From the NCBI GenBank assembly GCA_016213725.1, contig JACQZS010000090.1, forward strand, positions 1 to 38,138: a DNA stretch of 38,138 bases, in the 5' to 3' direction. The stretch comes from Acidobacteriota bacterium. Its GTDB lineage: Bacteria > Acidobacteriota > Terriglobia > Bryobacterales > Bryobacteraceae. Of the stretch, positions 16,464 to 26,114 are shown in pieces. Position numbers and translations under genes: made by a program. The notes beneath the pieces are model-generated. The model was not told the DNA's origin. It saw only the letters and a list, made by a program, of their open reading frames with translations, and did not search any database. The first letter of the stretch is position 1. The number at the start of each line of letters is the position of its first letter.

Positions 16464-18746
16464 TCACGCCTCCTCCGCCGCCTTCTGGTATTTCTTGTAA
16501 TACTTCCCGTAATACCCGTAGTAGTAATAGTGGTCCGAGTGGTGCTTCTTCACCTGGTTCAATACCAGCCCCAGCACATTCGCCCGCAGGTGCGCCAGCG
16601 TTGTCAGCGCCGCCGCCACCGCCTTCCGGCTCGTCTCGCCCGCCCTCGTCACCACCACTACGCCGTCCGCCGAGCTCGCCATCTGCAGGCTCTCCGCAAA
16701 CCCCAGCAGCGGCGGCGCGTCCAGCACCACCAGGTCATAGTCCCTCGCCATCTCCTCCATCATCGGACCCAGCAGCTGCCCAATCATGTCCGCCGCTCGC
16801 CGGCTCGGCGGACCCGCCGTGATCACGTCCAGGTACGGGTTCGTCGCCAGGTGCAGCACGCTCTCCTGCCAGCTCATCTCCCCGTTCAGCACGTTCGAAA
16901 GCCCCATGTGCAGCCCAATCCCAAACAGCTTGTGCTGCGACGGGCGCCGCAGGTCGCAGTCGATCAGCAGCGTCTTCTTCTTCTGCTCCGCATGCGCAAA
17001 CGCCAGGTGCCCCGCCGTCGTGCTCTTGCCCTCGCTCGCCGTCGCGGAGGTGAACAGCAGCGTCCGCAGCCGCCGGTCGAAGTCCGTCAGCAGCACCGAA
17101 CTCCTGATCGTCCTCACCGCCTCTTCATAGGTGGTCAACTGCCGGTCCTTGCTCGTTTCCAGCGGCGCCGGAAGCAGCGATCCGTCCGCCTTCATCACCG
17201 CCTCGTCCGCCGTCATGCTCGGCAGCTGCAGCTCCTTCGTGTTCTTCACCGAAGGCAGCGTCCCGATGATGTGCGTCTTCAACGACCGCGTCACCTGCTC
17301 CGGATCCCTGATCGTGTTGTCCAGCGTGTCGCCCAGTATCGCGATGCCCACCGCCAGCAGCGACGCGAACAGCAACGCCAGCGCCAGGTTCAGCCCCAGC
17401 TTCGGGAACACCGGCTTCCACCCGGAGCGCGCCGGATCCGCGATTCGAACCATGTTGTTCTGGAACCCCGCGTTGATCCCCGCTTCCCGGATCTTCCGCA
17501 CCAGCTCGTCGTACAGGTTCTTGTCCGCCTCCGCCTCCCGCTTCGCCCTCTGGTATTCGAAGCTCCGCAGGTTCAGCTTGTCGTACTCCGCTTTCGTCTC
17601 CGCCACGCCCTTCTGCAGCATCGCCTCCCGCGCCTGCGCTTCCTTGTACTGCACCTCCACCCGCTTGATCGCGTTCTCCCTCGTCGCCTCCACCTGGCTC
17701 TTCAACTCCTGCACCTGCGCCTGCGCCTTCCGGTACTCCGGATGGTTCACCCCGAAGTGCGCCTTCACCTCCGCGAACTTCTCCGTCGCCTCGTTCTGCC
17801 GCTCCAGCAGCCGCTTGATCGCCTCCCCCTGCGCCGAAACCTGCGCCGACTCCAGGCTCCCGCTCTTCGTCGAGGCGAATGCCGCTTCCGCCGCCACCCG
17901 CTCCGCCTGCGCCTTCGTGTACTCCGTGTTCAGTTGCAGCAGCCGCGCCGAAAGGATGTTCGTCTTCTCCTCCGGGTTGATCACGTTCAGCTCGCGCTCC
18001 ATCTGCGCCAGCCGCCCGCTCGAGGTCTCCATCTTCGCCCGCAGCTCCTCGATCTGCCGCTCCATGAACTTCGACAGCGATACCGAACTCTTGATCCGGA
18101 TGTTGTACGTGTGCTCGATGTAGCTCTGCGCCACCTGGTTCGCCACGTCCGCCGCCAGTTGCGGGTCTGTCGATTGATAGCTGATCTGCAACAGGTACGT
18201 GTTCGGCGGCCGCACCACCTTCAGCTTCTTCAGTACGATCGGCGCGTCCTTCGCCCGCACCGCGTCCCCCGTCTCGCTCAGCTGCTGCTCTTTCTCCAGC
18301 AGGTTGTACCTCAGCGCCACCGGACGCACCACCGAGTCGCTCTGGATCAGCTTGATCTGCGACGCCAGGAAACTCTCCGCGTCCAGCGTCGAATACGCCT
18401 GGTTCTGCGCCTCCTGCCCCACCACGCCCTTGGCCTCCTGCCGGTCTACGTACAGCGTCGCCGTCGATTCGTACACCGGCGTCATCCGCAGGCTCACCAC
18501 CGCCGTCGCAATCAACACCACCGCCACGAACGCCGCCATCTTCCACAGGTGGCGCCGCAGAATCCAGATGTAATGCGACAGCGGCAAGCTCACCCGCTCC
18601 GCGTCGCCCTCCGACAGGATCACCGTCGCCGGGCCCAGCGGACTCTGCTGGTACGCCGCCATCGGCGTCAGCCGCTGCACCGGGCCCAACGCGCCGCCAA
18701 TCGGCCGGCGCGCTGGTTGCGTCTGCTCAAAACTCTCTTCCGGCAT
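16464..18746 (-). CDS. polysaccharide co-polymerase / tyrosine autokinase (Wzc type)
   Basis: The 760-residue inner-membrane protein sets chain length and cycles phosphorylation during export. It has a Wzz domain with a first membrane segment near residue 70, long coiled-coil stretches (about 210-420) and a second membrane segment near 430-450. The cytoplasmic BY-kinase domain follows, with Walker A ATASEGKST (about 566-574), Walker A' LLIDCDLRRPS (about 592) and Walker B DLVVLDAPP (about 670). The C-terminus ends in a tyrosine cluster HYYYYGYYGKYYKKY. The start at 18746 has AAGGGAAAAG upstream. No Wzb-type phosphatase is seen in the window. Confidence 0.95.
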   Translation of the reverse strand: MPEESFEQTQPARRPIGGALGPVQRLTPMAAYQQSPLGPATVILSEGDAERVSLPLSHYIWILRRHLWKMAAFVAVVLIATAVVSLRMTPVYESTATLYVDRQEAKGVVGQEAQNQAYSTLDAESFLASQIKLIQSDSVVRPVALRYNLLEKEQQLSETGDAVRAKDAPIVLKKLKVVRPPNTYLLQISYQSTDPQLAADVANQVAQSYIEHTYNIRIKSSVSLSKFMERQIEELRAKMETSSGRLAQMERELNVINPEEKTNILSARLLQLNTEYTKAQAERVAAEAAFASTKSGSLESAQVSAQGEAIKRLLERQNEATEKFAEVKAHFGVNHPEYRKAQAQVQELKSQVEATRENAIKRVEVQYKEAQAREAMLQKGVAETKAEYDKLNLRSFEYQRAKREAEADKNLYDELVRKIREAGINAGFQNNMVRIADPARSGWKPVFPKLGLNLALALLFASLLAVGIAILGDTLDNTIRDPEQVTRSLKTHIIGTLPSVKNTKELQLPSMTADEAVMKADGSLLPAPLETSKDRQLTTYEEAVRTIRSSVLLTDFDRRLRTLLFTSATASEGKSTTAGHLAFAHAEQKKKTLLIDCDLRRPSQHKLFGIGLHMGLSNVLNGEMSWQESVLHLATNPYLDVITAGPPSRRAADMIGQLLGPMMEEMARDYDLVVLDAPPLLGFAESLQMASSADGVVVVTRAGETSRKAVAAALTTLAHLRANVLGLVLNQVKKHHSDHYYYYGYYGKYYKKYQKAAEEA

Positions 18747-18941
18747 CTTTTCCCTTCATTCCACCACTGCCCCTCTTACCCTTGTTTTCAGGCGCAGCTA
18801 CCGCTTCGTGACTCCCAGTCGCGGCCGCAAATCCCTTGCAGACACTTCGGGCGTCCCGTCTGCGTCAGCTTTGCCGATTCAGCCATCCTACTGCGTTCGG
18901 CTCCGGCGCGGCAATGCTTTCGCATCGCCCTTGCCGCTGCC
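18747..18941 (-). other. leader region between wza- and wzc-type genes, with possible 32-codon ORF
   Basis: The 195-base gap contains a stable hairpin with a GAAA tetraloop, GGCGATGC-gaaa-GCATTGCC (about 18913-18932). It also contains a 32-codon open frame (18788-18886) starting ATGGCTGAATCG and ending in TGA 41 bases before the wzc start. That frame would encode a basic peptide with three cysteines (KCLQGICGRDWES), but its only upstream AGG touches the start codon, so translation is doubtful. The GAAA hairpin prompted a comparison with the c-di-GMP (GEMM) riboswitch; the rest of that consensus is missing. Confidence 0.3.
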
Positions 18942-19913
18942 TCAACGCCGCCAAATCAGCACTCCACTCGCCGTCGCCGCTCCAAACCCGATAATCTTCT
19001 CTGTCGTCATCACCAGCCGGCGCTTCGCTTCATCCTCCGGGATGTACAGCGTGTCCTCCGGCTCCAGCGCGAAATCCACCGCCTCCCGCTTGATGATCTT
19101 CGCCAGCTCCACCTGGATCTCCACCTTGCCCCCTTCCGTGTCCGCCTTGCGGTAAATATAGGCGTACTTCTGCGGAAACGGGTTCAGCCCCTCGCTCAAG
19201 GCCAGCGCCCGCAATACCGTCATCTGTTTGTCGTCCTTCACCGCGAACGCGCCCGGCTTCTTCACGTTCCCGCTCACGTAGATCTTCCGCGCCTCCGGCA
19301 CCCGCACCTCTTCGCCGCCCTTCAGCAGCACGTTCAGCTCCGGCTTCGCTTCGTCGATCAGGTCCCGCACCAGAATCCGCTGCACCAGCCGCTTCTCTCC
19401 GTCCCCCTCGCCCCGGTAGGAGATCAGCAGTACCTCCGGCCCGGCCAGCTCGGAAAGCCCCTCCGCCTTCGCCAGCGCGTCCAGCAAGGTCACTCGACCC
19501 ATCGCCTGGAACGTCAGCGGCTTCTTCACCGCGCCCACCACCGACACCGGACGGCTCGCATATTCCGCCACCGTCACCATCACCACCGGCTTCACCAGAA
19601 TGCCCTCTTCCGCCAGGATCGCCGCGATCGAGGCCTCCAGCTCCGACGGCAGCAATCCCTTCGCCTGGATCTTCCGCTGCACCATCGGCAGCCGGATGTA
19701 TCCCTCCGCGCTCACCCGCACGCTCCGCGTCAGCTCCGGCGCGTCATACACCGAGATCGCCACCAGGTCGTTCGCCCCAATCGTCTGCCCCGGCAGATTC
19801 GCCACTCCCGCATCCGCCATCGGCCCCAACGCCGGGTTCGGCCGCGTCTGCTGCCCCAGGCACAAGCCTGCGCACACAGCCGCCATCAGAACCGTCCTCT
19901 GCAACCGGCGCAT
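18942..19913 (-). CDS. polysaccharide export outer-membrane protein (Wza type)
   Basis: The 323-residue protein has a signal peptide (RRLQRTVLMAAVCAGLCLG) followed by the poly_export domain IGANDLVAISVYDAPELTRSV...GYIRLPMV and SLBB repeats, visible as RPVSVVGAVKKPLTF and KIYVSGNVKKPGAFAV. It would form the export channel for the polymer. It ends with a short hydrophobic segment (KIIGFGAATASGVLIW), consistent with a C-terminal membrane anchor. The ATG at 19913 places the signal peptide at the start; a GTG 24 bases upstream is less likely. No lipobox cysteine is evident after the signal (cut near GLG-QQT). The gene lies just downstream of the 39-bp repeat array and upstream of wzc. Confidence 0.92.
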   Translation of the reverse strand: MRRLQRTVLMAAVCAGLCLGQQTRPNPALGPMADAGVANLPGQTIGANDLVAISVYDAPELTRSVRVSAEGYIRLPMVQRKIQAKGLLPSELEASIAAILAEEGILVKPVVMVTVAEYASRPVSVVGAVKKPLTFQAMGRVTLLDALAKAEGLSELAGPEVLLISYRGEGDGEKRLVQRILVRDLIDEAKPELNVLLKGGEEVRVPEARKIYVSGNVKKPGAFAVKDDKQMTVLRALALSEGLNPFPQKYAYIYRKADTEGGKVEIQVELAKIIKREAVDFALEPEDTLYIPEDEAKRRLVMTTEKIIGFGAATASGVLIWRR

Positions 19914-19952
19914 ATCTACAGGGTACCCCGTGTCCACTCCGAAGTTTCCCCC

Positions 19953-20060
19953 CAGTCCCTGAGCGCAGCGCGGGGCTTCTTCCCCCCACCTCAGTCCCTG
20001 AGCGCAGCGCGGGGCTGCTTCCCCCCACCTCAGTCCCTGAGCGTAGCGAGGGGCTTCTTA
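19953..20060. repeat. 39-bp tandem repeat array between truB and the wza-type gene
   Basis: Units start at 19953, 19992 and 20031. The first two are full 39-bp copies; the third is cut at 20060, exactly at the TAA of truB. Each unit contains AGTCCC-tgagcgcagcgc-GGGGCT, which can pair six bases with one G-U, and a C-rich tail. The array lies in the path of any transcript running from truB into the wza-type gene, and upstream of the latter's start by 39 bases. No U-tract follows the hairpins on the minus strand, so simple intrinsic termination is not indicated. Confidence 0.88.
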
Positions 20061-20939
20061 AAGCACCACCTCGGGATGATAGACGTTCGGCAACTTCGCC
20101 ACCCCCACCGCCACCAACTCCCCGTTGGCGTTGATCGCCTTCACCAGCCGCGCATTGCCGCGGTCCCGGAACGGCGACACCCGGAAATCCCGGCCCTGCC
20201 GGATCTGCGACTCCGTCAACTGGTCAACCAGCTCGCAGGGAATCTCCGGCAGCAGCTCCGACGCCGGAATCAGCGCCTTCTCCAGCGCGCCCTCTCCCGC
20301 CAGCGCTCCCAGTTCCTCCAGCGTCCGCGCCTGCCCGATGTGGAACGCCCCCGACATCACGCGCCGCAGCGCAGCCAGGTGCGCGCCGCAGCCCAGCGCC
20401 AGGCCCGCATCGTGCGCGATGGAGCGGACGTACGTCCCGGCGCTCGTCCGCACCCGCACCTTCACGTCGCAGCCTTCCACCGCCAGCACCGTCAGTTCGT
20501 GCACCGTCACCGTCACCGGCTTCAGCTCCACCTCGATGTTCTTCCGCGCCAGCTCGTACGCCGGACGGCCCTGGATCTTCTTCGCCGAGACCGGCGGCGG
20601 CACCTGCTCGAACGTCCCGCGGAATCGCGCCAGCACCCGCTCGGCCTCTTCCCGGCTCATCGCCGCTTCGGTCTTCTCCCCCGCAGCCTCTCCCTCCGCG
20701 TCGTAGGTGTCCGTCGCGAACCCGAAGCGGATCGTGCCCTCGTAGGTCTTCTCGTTCGCGGTGAAGAACTGCGCCAGCCGCGTCGCCCGGTTCAGCAGCA
20801 GCGGCAGCACGCCCGTCGCCATTGGATCCAATGTGCCCAGGTGGCCCACCTTCTTGGTGTCCGCCAGCCGCCGGATGCGGTTCACCACGTCATGCGATGT
20901 CCATCCCGCCGGCTTGTCGACGACGATCACTCCGTTCAT
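20058..20939 (-). CDS. truB: tRNA pseudouridine(55) synthase TruB
   Basis: The 293-residue cytoplasmic enzyme makes pseudouridine 55 in the T-arm of tRNAs. It has MNGVIVVDKPAGWTSHDVVN at the N-terminus, catalytic D38 in VGHLGTLDPMATGVL, the Y-E-G-T-I-R-FG block, RGRPAYELAR-like spacing and VRVRTSAGTYVRSIAHDAGLALG. The C-terminal PUA-like end is present. The ATG at 20939 has no clear ribosome-binding site. A TACAAT -10-like box (20973-20978, minus) lies about 35 bases upstream, back-to-back with the ABC transporter promoter region. In many bacteria truB follows infB and rbfA; here it stands alone at the head of the polysaccharide locus. Confidence 0.97.
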   Translation of the reverse strand: MNGVIVVDKPAGWTSHDVVNRIRRLADTKKVGHLGTLDPMATGVLPLLLNRATRLAQFFTANEKTYEGTIRFGFATDTYDAEGEAAGEKTEAAMSREEAERVLARFRGTFEQVPPPVSAKKIQGRPAYELARKNIEVELKPVTVTVHELTVLAVEGCDVKVRVRTSAGTYVRSIAHDAGLALGCGAHLAALRRVMSGAFHIGQARTLEELGALAGEGALEKALIPASELLPEIPCELVDQLTESQIRQGRDFRVSPFRDRGNARLVKAINANGELVAVGVAKLPNVYHPEVVL

Positions 20940-21001
20940 ATGCTGGCCACGCGCCTCATGCTGGAAGTCTCCATTGTAGCGGTCCTGCCTCGGCCTCCGG
21001 C

Positions 21002-21007
21002 TACACT
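21002..21007 (+). promoter_or_regulatory. possible -10 box of ABC transporter (near-leaderless)
   Basis: TACACT lies seven bases before the GTG start at 21015, so transcription would begin at or within a base or two of the start codon. No convincing -35 is seen at 16-18 bases. Support is the position and the pattern shared with two other plus-strand genes in this window. Confidence 0.3.
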
Positions 21008-21014
21008 AAAAGAA

Positions 21015-22826
<1,812 letters not shown>

Positions 22827-22872
22827 CCGCCTCCGCGCGTCGCCCCCGGGGTGCGCGTGGCATGATAAACGC

Positions 22873-24297
22873 ATGGCTCGTGTGCTGATGGTCAGCTCGG
22901 AAGCGACCCCCTTTGCCAAGACCGGTGGGCTCGCCGACGTCACCGGCGCTTTGCCCGCCGCCCTTCAGAACCTCGGCGATGAAGTCGCCGTCGTCATGCC
23001 GCGCTACCGCCAGATCCCCTGGCACGACACCGAAAGCGCCTGGGACAACATGGTGGTCTACGCCGGCTCCACCGCCTACCGCGTCGATATCCGCACGCTG
23101 GTGCACAAGGGCGTCCGCTTCTACTTCGTCGAGGCCCCCTACTTCTTCGATCGCGACGGGCTCTACAACCACCACAACACCGACTACGCCGACAACCACA
23201 AACGCTTCGCCGTCCTCTCCCTCGCCGCCCTCGGCGTCGCCCAGACCGTCTTCCCCTGCGACATCCTCCACTGCCACGACTGGCAGGCCGCCCTCACCCC
23301 CGTCTACTGCCTCGACCAGCAGCACTCCAACCCGGCCTTCCGGGACGTCAAGTCCATCCTCACCATCCACAACCTCGGCTACCAGGGCCGCTTCCACAAG
23401 AACCAGTTCCCCGAACTCGGCCTCAACCCCGGCTGGCTCACCGTGGACAAACTCGAATACCACGGGGACGTGAACTTCCTGAAAGGCGGCATCGCCACCT
23501 CCGACTGGGTTACCACCGTCAGCCCCACCTACGCCAAGGAGATCCAAACACCCGAAGGCGGCTTCGGCCTGGACGCCGCCCTGCGCCACCGCGGCGAAGC
23601 CATCACCGGCATCCTCAACGGCGTGGACTACTCCGAGTGGTCCCCTTCCACCGATCCTCATATCCCCGCCAATTACTCCGCCGAGGATCTCGCCGGCAAG
23701 AAGGCCTGCAAGAAAGCGCTGCTCGAGGAGTTCCGCCTGCCCACGGACAACCTGCGGCGGCCCGTCATCGGCATCGTCTCGCGCTTCGCCGAGCAGAAGG
23801 GCTTCGACCTCATCTCCGGCATCGCCGGCTTCATCGCCGAGAACGACGTCCAATTGATCATCCTCGGCAGCGGCGAGCATCGCTATGAACGGATCTTCCA
23901 GGACTGGCAACGCTGGCAGCCGGACAAAGTCGGCGTCTGGTTCGGCTTCAACAACGCTCTGGCGCACCGCATCGAGGCCGGCTCTGACATGTTCCTCATG
24001 CCCAGCCTGTATGAGCCCTGCGGCCTGAACCAGATCTACAGCCTGCGCTACGGCACGGTGCCTGTCGTCCGCGCTACCGGCGGCCTGGATGATACCATTC
24101 AGGAAGAAACCGGCTTCAAGTTCTCCACCTACTCCGTCGGCGCCCTCTACGACACACTGCGGAGGGCCCTCGGCGCCTGGAGGAGCCCGGCGAACTGGAA
24201 GCGGCGGATGCTCCGCGGCATGGCCATGGACTATTCATGGGATGCTTCCGCAAAGCAGTACTCGGCCCTCTACCAGCGTCTGCTGGGACGGACCTGA
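22873..24297 (+). CDS. glgA: glycogen synthase (ADP-glucose), GT5
   Basis: The 474-residue enzyme extends alpha-1,4-glucan from ADP-glucose. Hallmarks are the ADP-glucose-binding KTGGLADV (16-23), the H-C-H-D-W-Q-A run in ILHCHDWQAALTP, TIHNLGYQG, the TTVSPTYAKEI block and the C-terminal EPCGLNQIYSLRYGTVPVVRATGGLDDTI. The length fits GlgA. The ATG at 22873 follows the ABC gene by 46 bases without a visible Shine-Dalgarno sequence. No other glycogen gene is present in the window. Confidence 0.97.
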   Translation: MARVLMVSSEATPFAKTGGLADVTGALPAALQNLGDEVAVVMPRYRQIPWHDTESAWDNMVVYAGSTAYRVDIRTLVHKGVRFYFVEAPYFFDRDGLYNHHNTDYADNHKRFAVLSLAALGVAQTVFPCDILHCHDWQAALTPVYCLDQQHSNPAFRDVKSILTIHNLGYQGRFHKNQFPELGLNPGWLTVDKLEYHGDVNFLKGGIATSDWVTTVSPTYAKEIQTPEGGFGLDAALRHRGEAITGILNGVDYSEWSPSTDPHIPANYSAEDLAGKKACKKALLEEFRLPTDNLRRPVIGIVSRFAEQKGFDLISGIAGFIAENDVQLIILGSGEHRYERIFQDWQRWQPDKVGVWFGFNNALAHRIEAGSDMFLMPSLYEPCGLNQIYSLRYGTVPVVRATGGLDDTIQEETGFKFSTYSVGALYDTLRRALGAWRSPANWKRRMLRGMAMDYSWDASAKQYSALYQRLLGRT

Positions 24298-24347
24298 ATC
24301 CTAATGGCCTCTTTCGTCATCTGACTATTTGTAAAAGGAAATTGCTC

Positions 24348-24680
24348 ATGGCTGGACCCAACACCCTCGAATTCACCGATGCTGCCTTCGACCAGGACGT
24401 AGTCAATTCCAACGTGCCCGTCCTCGTGGACTTTTGGGCCGAATGGTGCGGCCCCTGCAAGATGATCGCTCCGACCCTCGACGCCTTCGCCACCGAATAT
24501 GCCGGCAAGTTGAAGGTGGGCAAGGTCAATGTGGACTTTAACAATGCCACCGCCGCGCGGTTCATGATCCGCGGCATCCCCACGCTGCTGCTGTTCAAGG
24601 GCGGCAAAGTCGTCGACCAGCGTGTGGGCGCGGTGGGCAAAGCCGAGCTCGTGAAGATGGTGGAGCCTCACCTGGGCTAA
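24348..24680 (+). CDS. trxA: thioredoxin
   Basis: The 110-residue single-domain thioredoxin has the redox motif W33-C34-G-P-C37-K, the buried D28 region VLVDFWAEWCGPCKM, FMIRGIPTLLLFKGG with the cis-proline, and the terminal helix ELVKMVEPHL. The ATG at 24348 has AAAAGGAAA at a good distance; the longer frame upstream overlaps glgA and is rejected. A strong intrinsic terminator follows. Confidence 0.96.
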   Translation: MAGPNTLEFTDAAFDQDVVNSNVPVLVDFWAEWCGPCKMIAPTLDAFATEYAGKLKVGKVNVDFNNATAARFMIRGIPTLLLFKGGKVVDQRVGAVGKAELVKMVEPHLG

Positions 24681-24707
24681 CGCCCGTTGAGTTTCACCCA
24701 AATCTAG

Positions 24708-24752
24708 CCGCCGTTCCGCGGGCCTCGTCCCAACGAACGGCGGTTTCTTTTT
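24708..24752 (+). terminator. intrinsic terminator after trxA
   Basis: A perfect 8-bp stem, CCGCCGTT (24708-24715) and AACGGCGG (24736-24743), is followed directly by TTTCTTTTT. It lies 27 bases after the thioredoxin stop on the same strand. Confidence 0.85.
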
Positions 24753-24782
24753 GCCGTGGCGGCAGCGGAGCCTGGACGGCGA

Positions 24783-24788
24783 TATACT
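24783..24788 (+). promoter_or_regulatory. possible -10 box of permease gene (leaderless)
   Basis: TATACT sits nine bases before the ATG at 24798, and no ribosome-binding site lies between them. The gene follows a terminator, so it needs its own promoter. No good -35 is visible at normal spacing. Confidence 0.35.
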
Positions 24789-24797
24789 CGTCGCACC

Positions 24798-26111
24798 ATG
24801 CTTCCCGCCTACCTGTCGAAAGCCGTGCCCAATCCGGCGGCGAACCGCGCGCCGTGGTACCGCAATACCGCGCCCAGCTACGCCGGCGTCTTCCTTTGGA
24901 TCGCCTTCTATAACTCCATCGCCCAGGGGACCATCACGCAGGCCGGAATCGGCGTGTGCCTGCTGGGCCTGCTGGCGGCCGGGCTGCTGAGCTACGCGCT
25001 CTACTACTTCGCGCCGGCGATGCTCGGGATGAAGACCGGCCATCCGCTCTACGTCGTGGGCAGCTCCACGTTCGGAACCAAGGGCGGCTACCTCATGCCG
25101 GGATTGCTCATGGGCGTGCTGCAGGTGGGCTGGTTCTGCGTGGCCACGTTCTTCTCCGCCAAGTTCATCCTGTCGGGGCTGGGGATGGACGCCGCGCCCA
25201 AGACGGTGCCGTTTGTCCTCACTGGCCTTGTCTGGGGCTACGCGATGGCATTCATCGGCGTGAAGGGCATCGGTTATGTGGCCAAAGTCTCCACGGTGCT
25301 GAACTTCATCCCGCTGCTCATGATCGTGCTGGTGTTCGCGAAAACCTTTTCGGGCGTCGCGCAGTACACGCCTCCGGCGGAGAACTCGTTCGCCGCGTTC
25401 ACGATGGTGCTGCAGATCGTCATCGGCTTCTTCGCCACGGCCGGCGCGGCCGGCGCCGACTTTGGGAGCAACAGCCGCAATGCCGGCGACGTGAAGTGGG
25501 GCGGTCTGGTCGGCATCGCATTGGCGGTGCTGATCGCCGGCGGACTGCCGCTGCTGTCGGTGGCCGGCGCCAAGGGGCTGAACCCGGCTTTGAGTTCGCT
25601 GCAATACGACGCCGTGATCCCATCGATGGGCGGCGGGCTGGCTTCGGCCATGTTCTTCCTGTTCGCGATCGCGTCGATTCCGCCGACGTGCTTCTGCGCG
25701 TTCATCGCGAGCAACAGCTTCTCCACCATGCTGCCGGGCATTCCGCGCATGACTTCGACGATGGCGGCGGTGACTGTGGCTATCGTGCTGGCGGTGACGG
25801 GCGCGGCGGAGAACCTGATCGGGTTCTTCAGCATCGTCGGCGCTTCGTTTGGACCCATCTGCGGCGCGATGGCGGCGGACTACCTGTTGAGCGGACGGAA
25901 GTGGAACGGGCCGCGCGAGGGAATCAACTGGGCCGGCTACCTGGCTTGGGCGGTTGGATTCGTGGTGGGGATTCTGCCGTTCATTCCGGCGCTCGACGGC
26001 ATCAAGGAGATGGTCCAGCCGGCGGCGCTCTACAGCTTCATCGCCGGCTTCGTAGTCTATGCCATCTGCGCCAAGGCTGGGCTGCAGCCTAAGACCGTGA
26101 GTATGCCATGA
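24798..26111 (+). CDS. cytosine/purine-type permease (NCS1 / CodB-like)
   Basis: The 437-residue membrane protein has about twelve hydrophobic segments. It shows the NCS1 pattern near the N-terminus (NRAPWYRNTAPSYAGVFLW, then helix 1) and GPICGAMAADYLLSGRKW in the second half, the conserved P-x-x-G-x-x-x-x-D-Y-x-L motif before a helix break. FATAGAAGADFGSNSRNAGDV in the middle is also typical. NCS1 proteins import nucleobases, allantoin, hydantoins or thiamine with Na+ or H+; the substrate is undetermined here. The ATG at 24798 is preferred over an upstream frame beginning in the terminator. Its stop is three bases from the convergent isomerase-like gene. Confidence 0.85.
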   Translation: MLPAYLSKAVPNPAANRAPWYRNTAPSYAGVFLWIAFYNSIAQGTITQAGIGVCLLGLLAAGLLSYALYYFAPAMLGMKTGHPLYVVGSSTFGTKGGYLMPGLLMGVLQVGWFCVATFFSAKFILSGLGMDAAPKTVPFVLTGLVWGYAMAFIGVKGIGYVAKVSTVLNFIPLLMIVLVFAKTFSGVAQYTPPAENSFAAFTMVLQIVIGFFATAGAAGADFGSNSRNAGDVKWGGLVGIALAVLIAGGLPLLSVAGAKGLNPALSSLQYDAVIPSMGGGLASAMFFLFAIASIPPTCFCAFIASNSFSTMLPGIPRMTSTMAAVTVAIVLAVTGAAENLIGFFSIVGASFGPICGAMAADYLLSGRKWNGPREGINWAGYLAWAVGFVVGILPFIPALDGIKEMVQPAALYSFIAGFVVYAICAKAGLQPKTVSMP

Positions 26112-26114
26112 AGT

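Noticed and set aside
18860..18941. c-di-GMP (GEMM) riboswitch upstream of wzc.
   Set aside because: A GAAA-loop hairpin and a GGGACGC string occur, but in the wrong order and spacing, and the rest of the consensus is missing.
20058..20939. truB as a functional member of the polysaccharide operon.
   Set aside because: It is a housekeeping tRNA gene that happens to lie upstream; the repeat array separates it from the export genes.
15744..21014. A very long plus-strand frame running into the ABC transporter.
   Set aside because: Only the part from 21015 is a protein; the rest is antisense to wzc, wza and truB and low in complexity.
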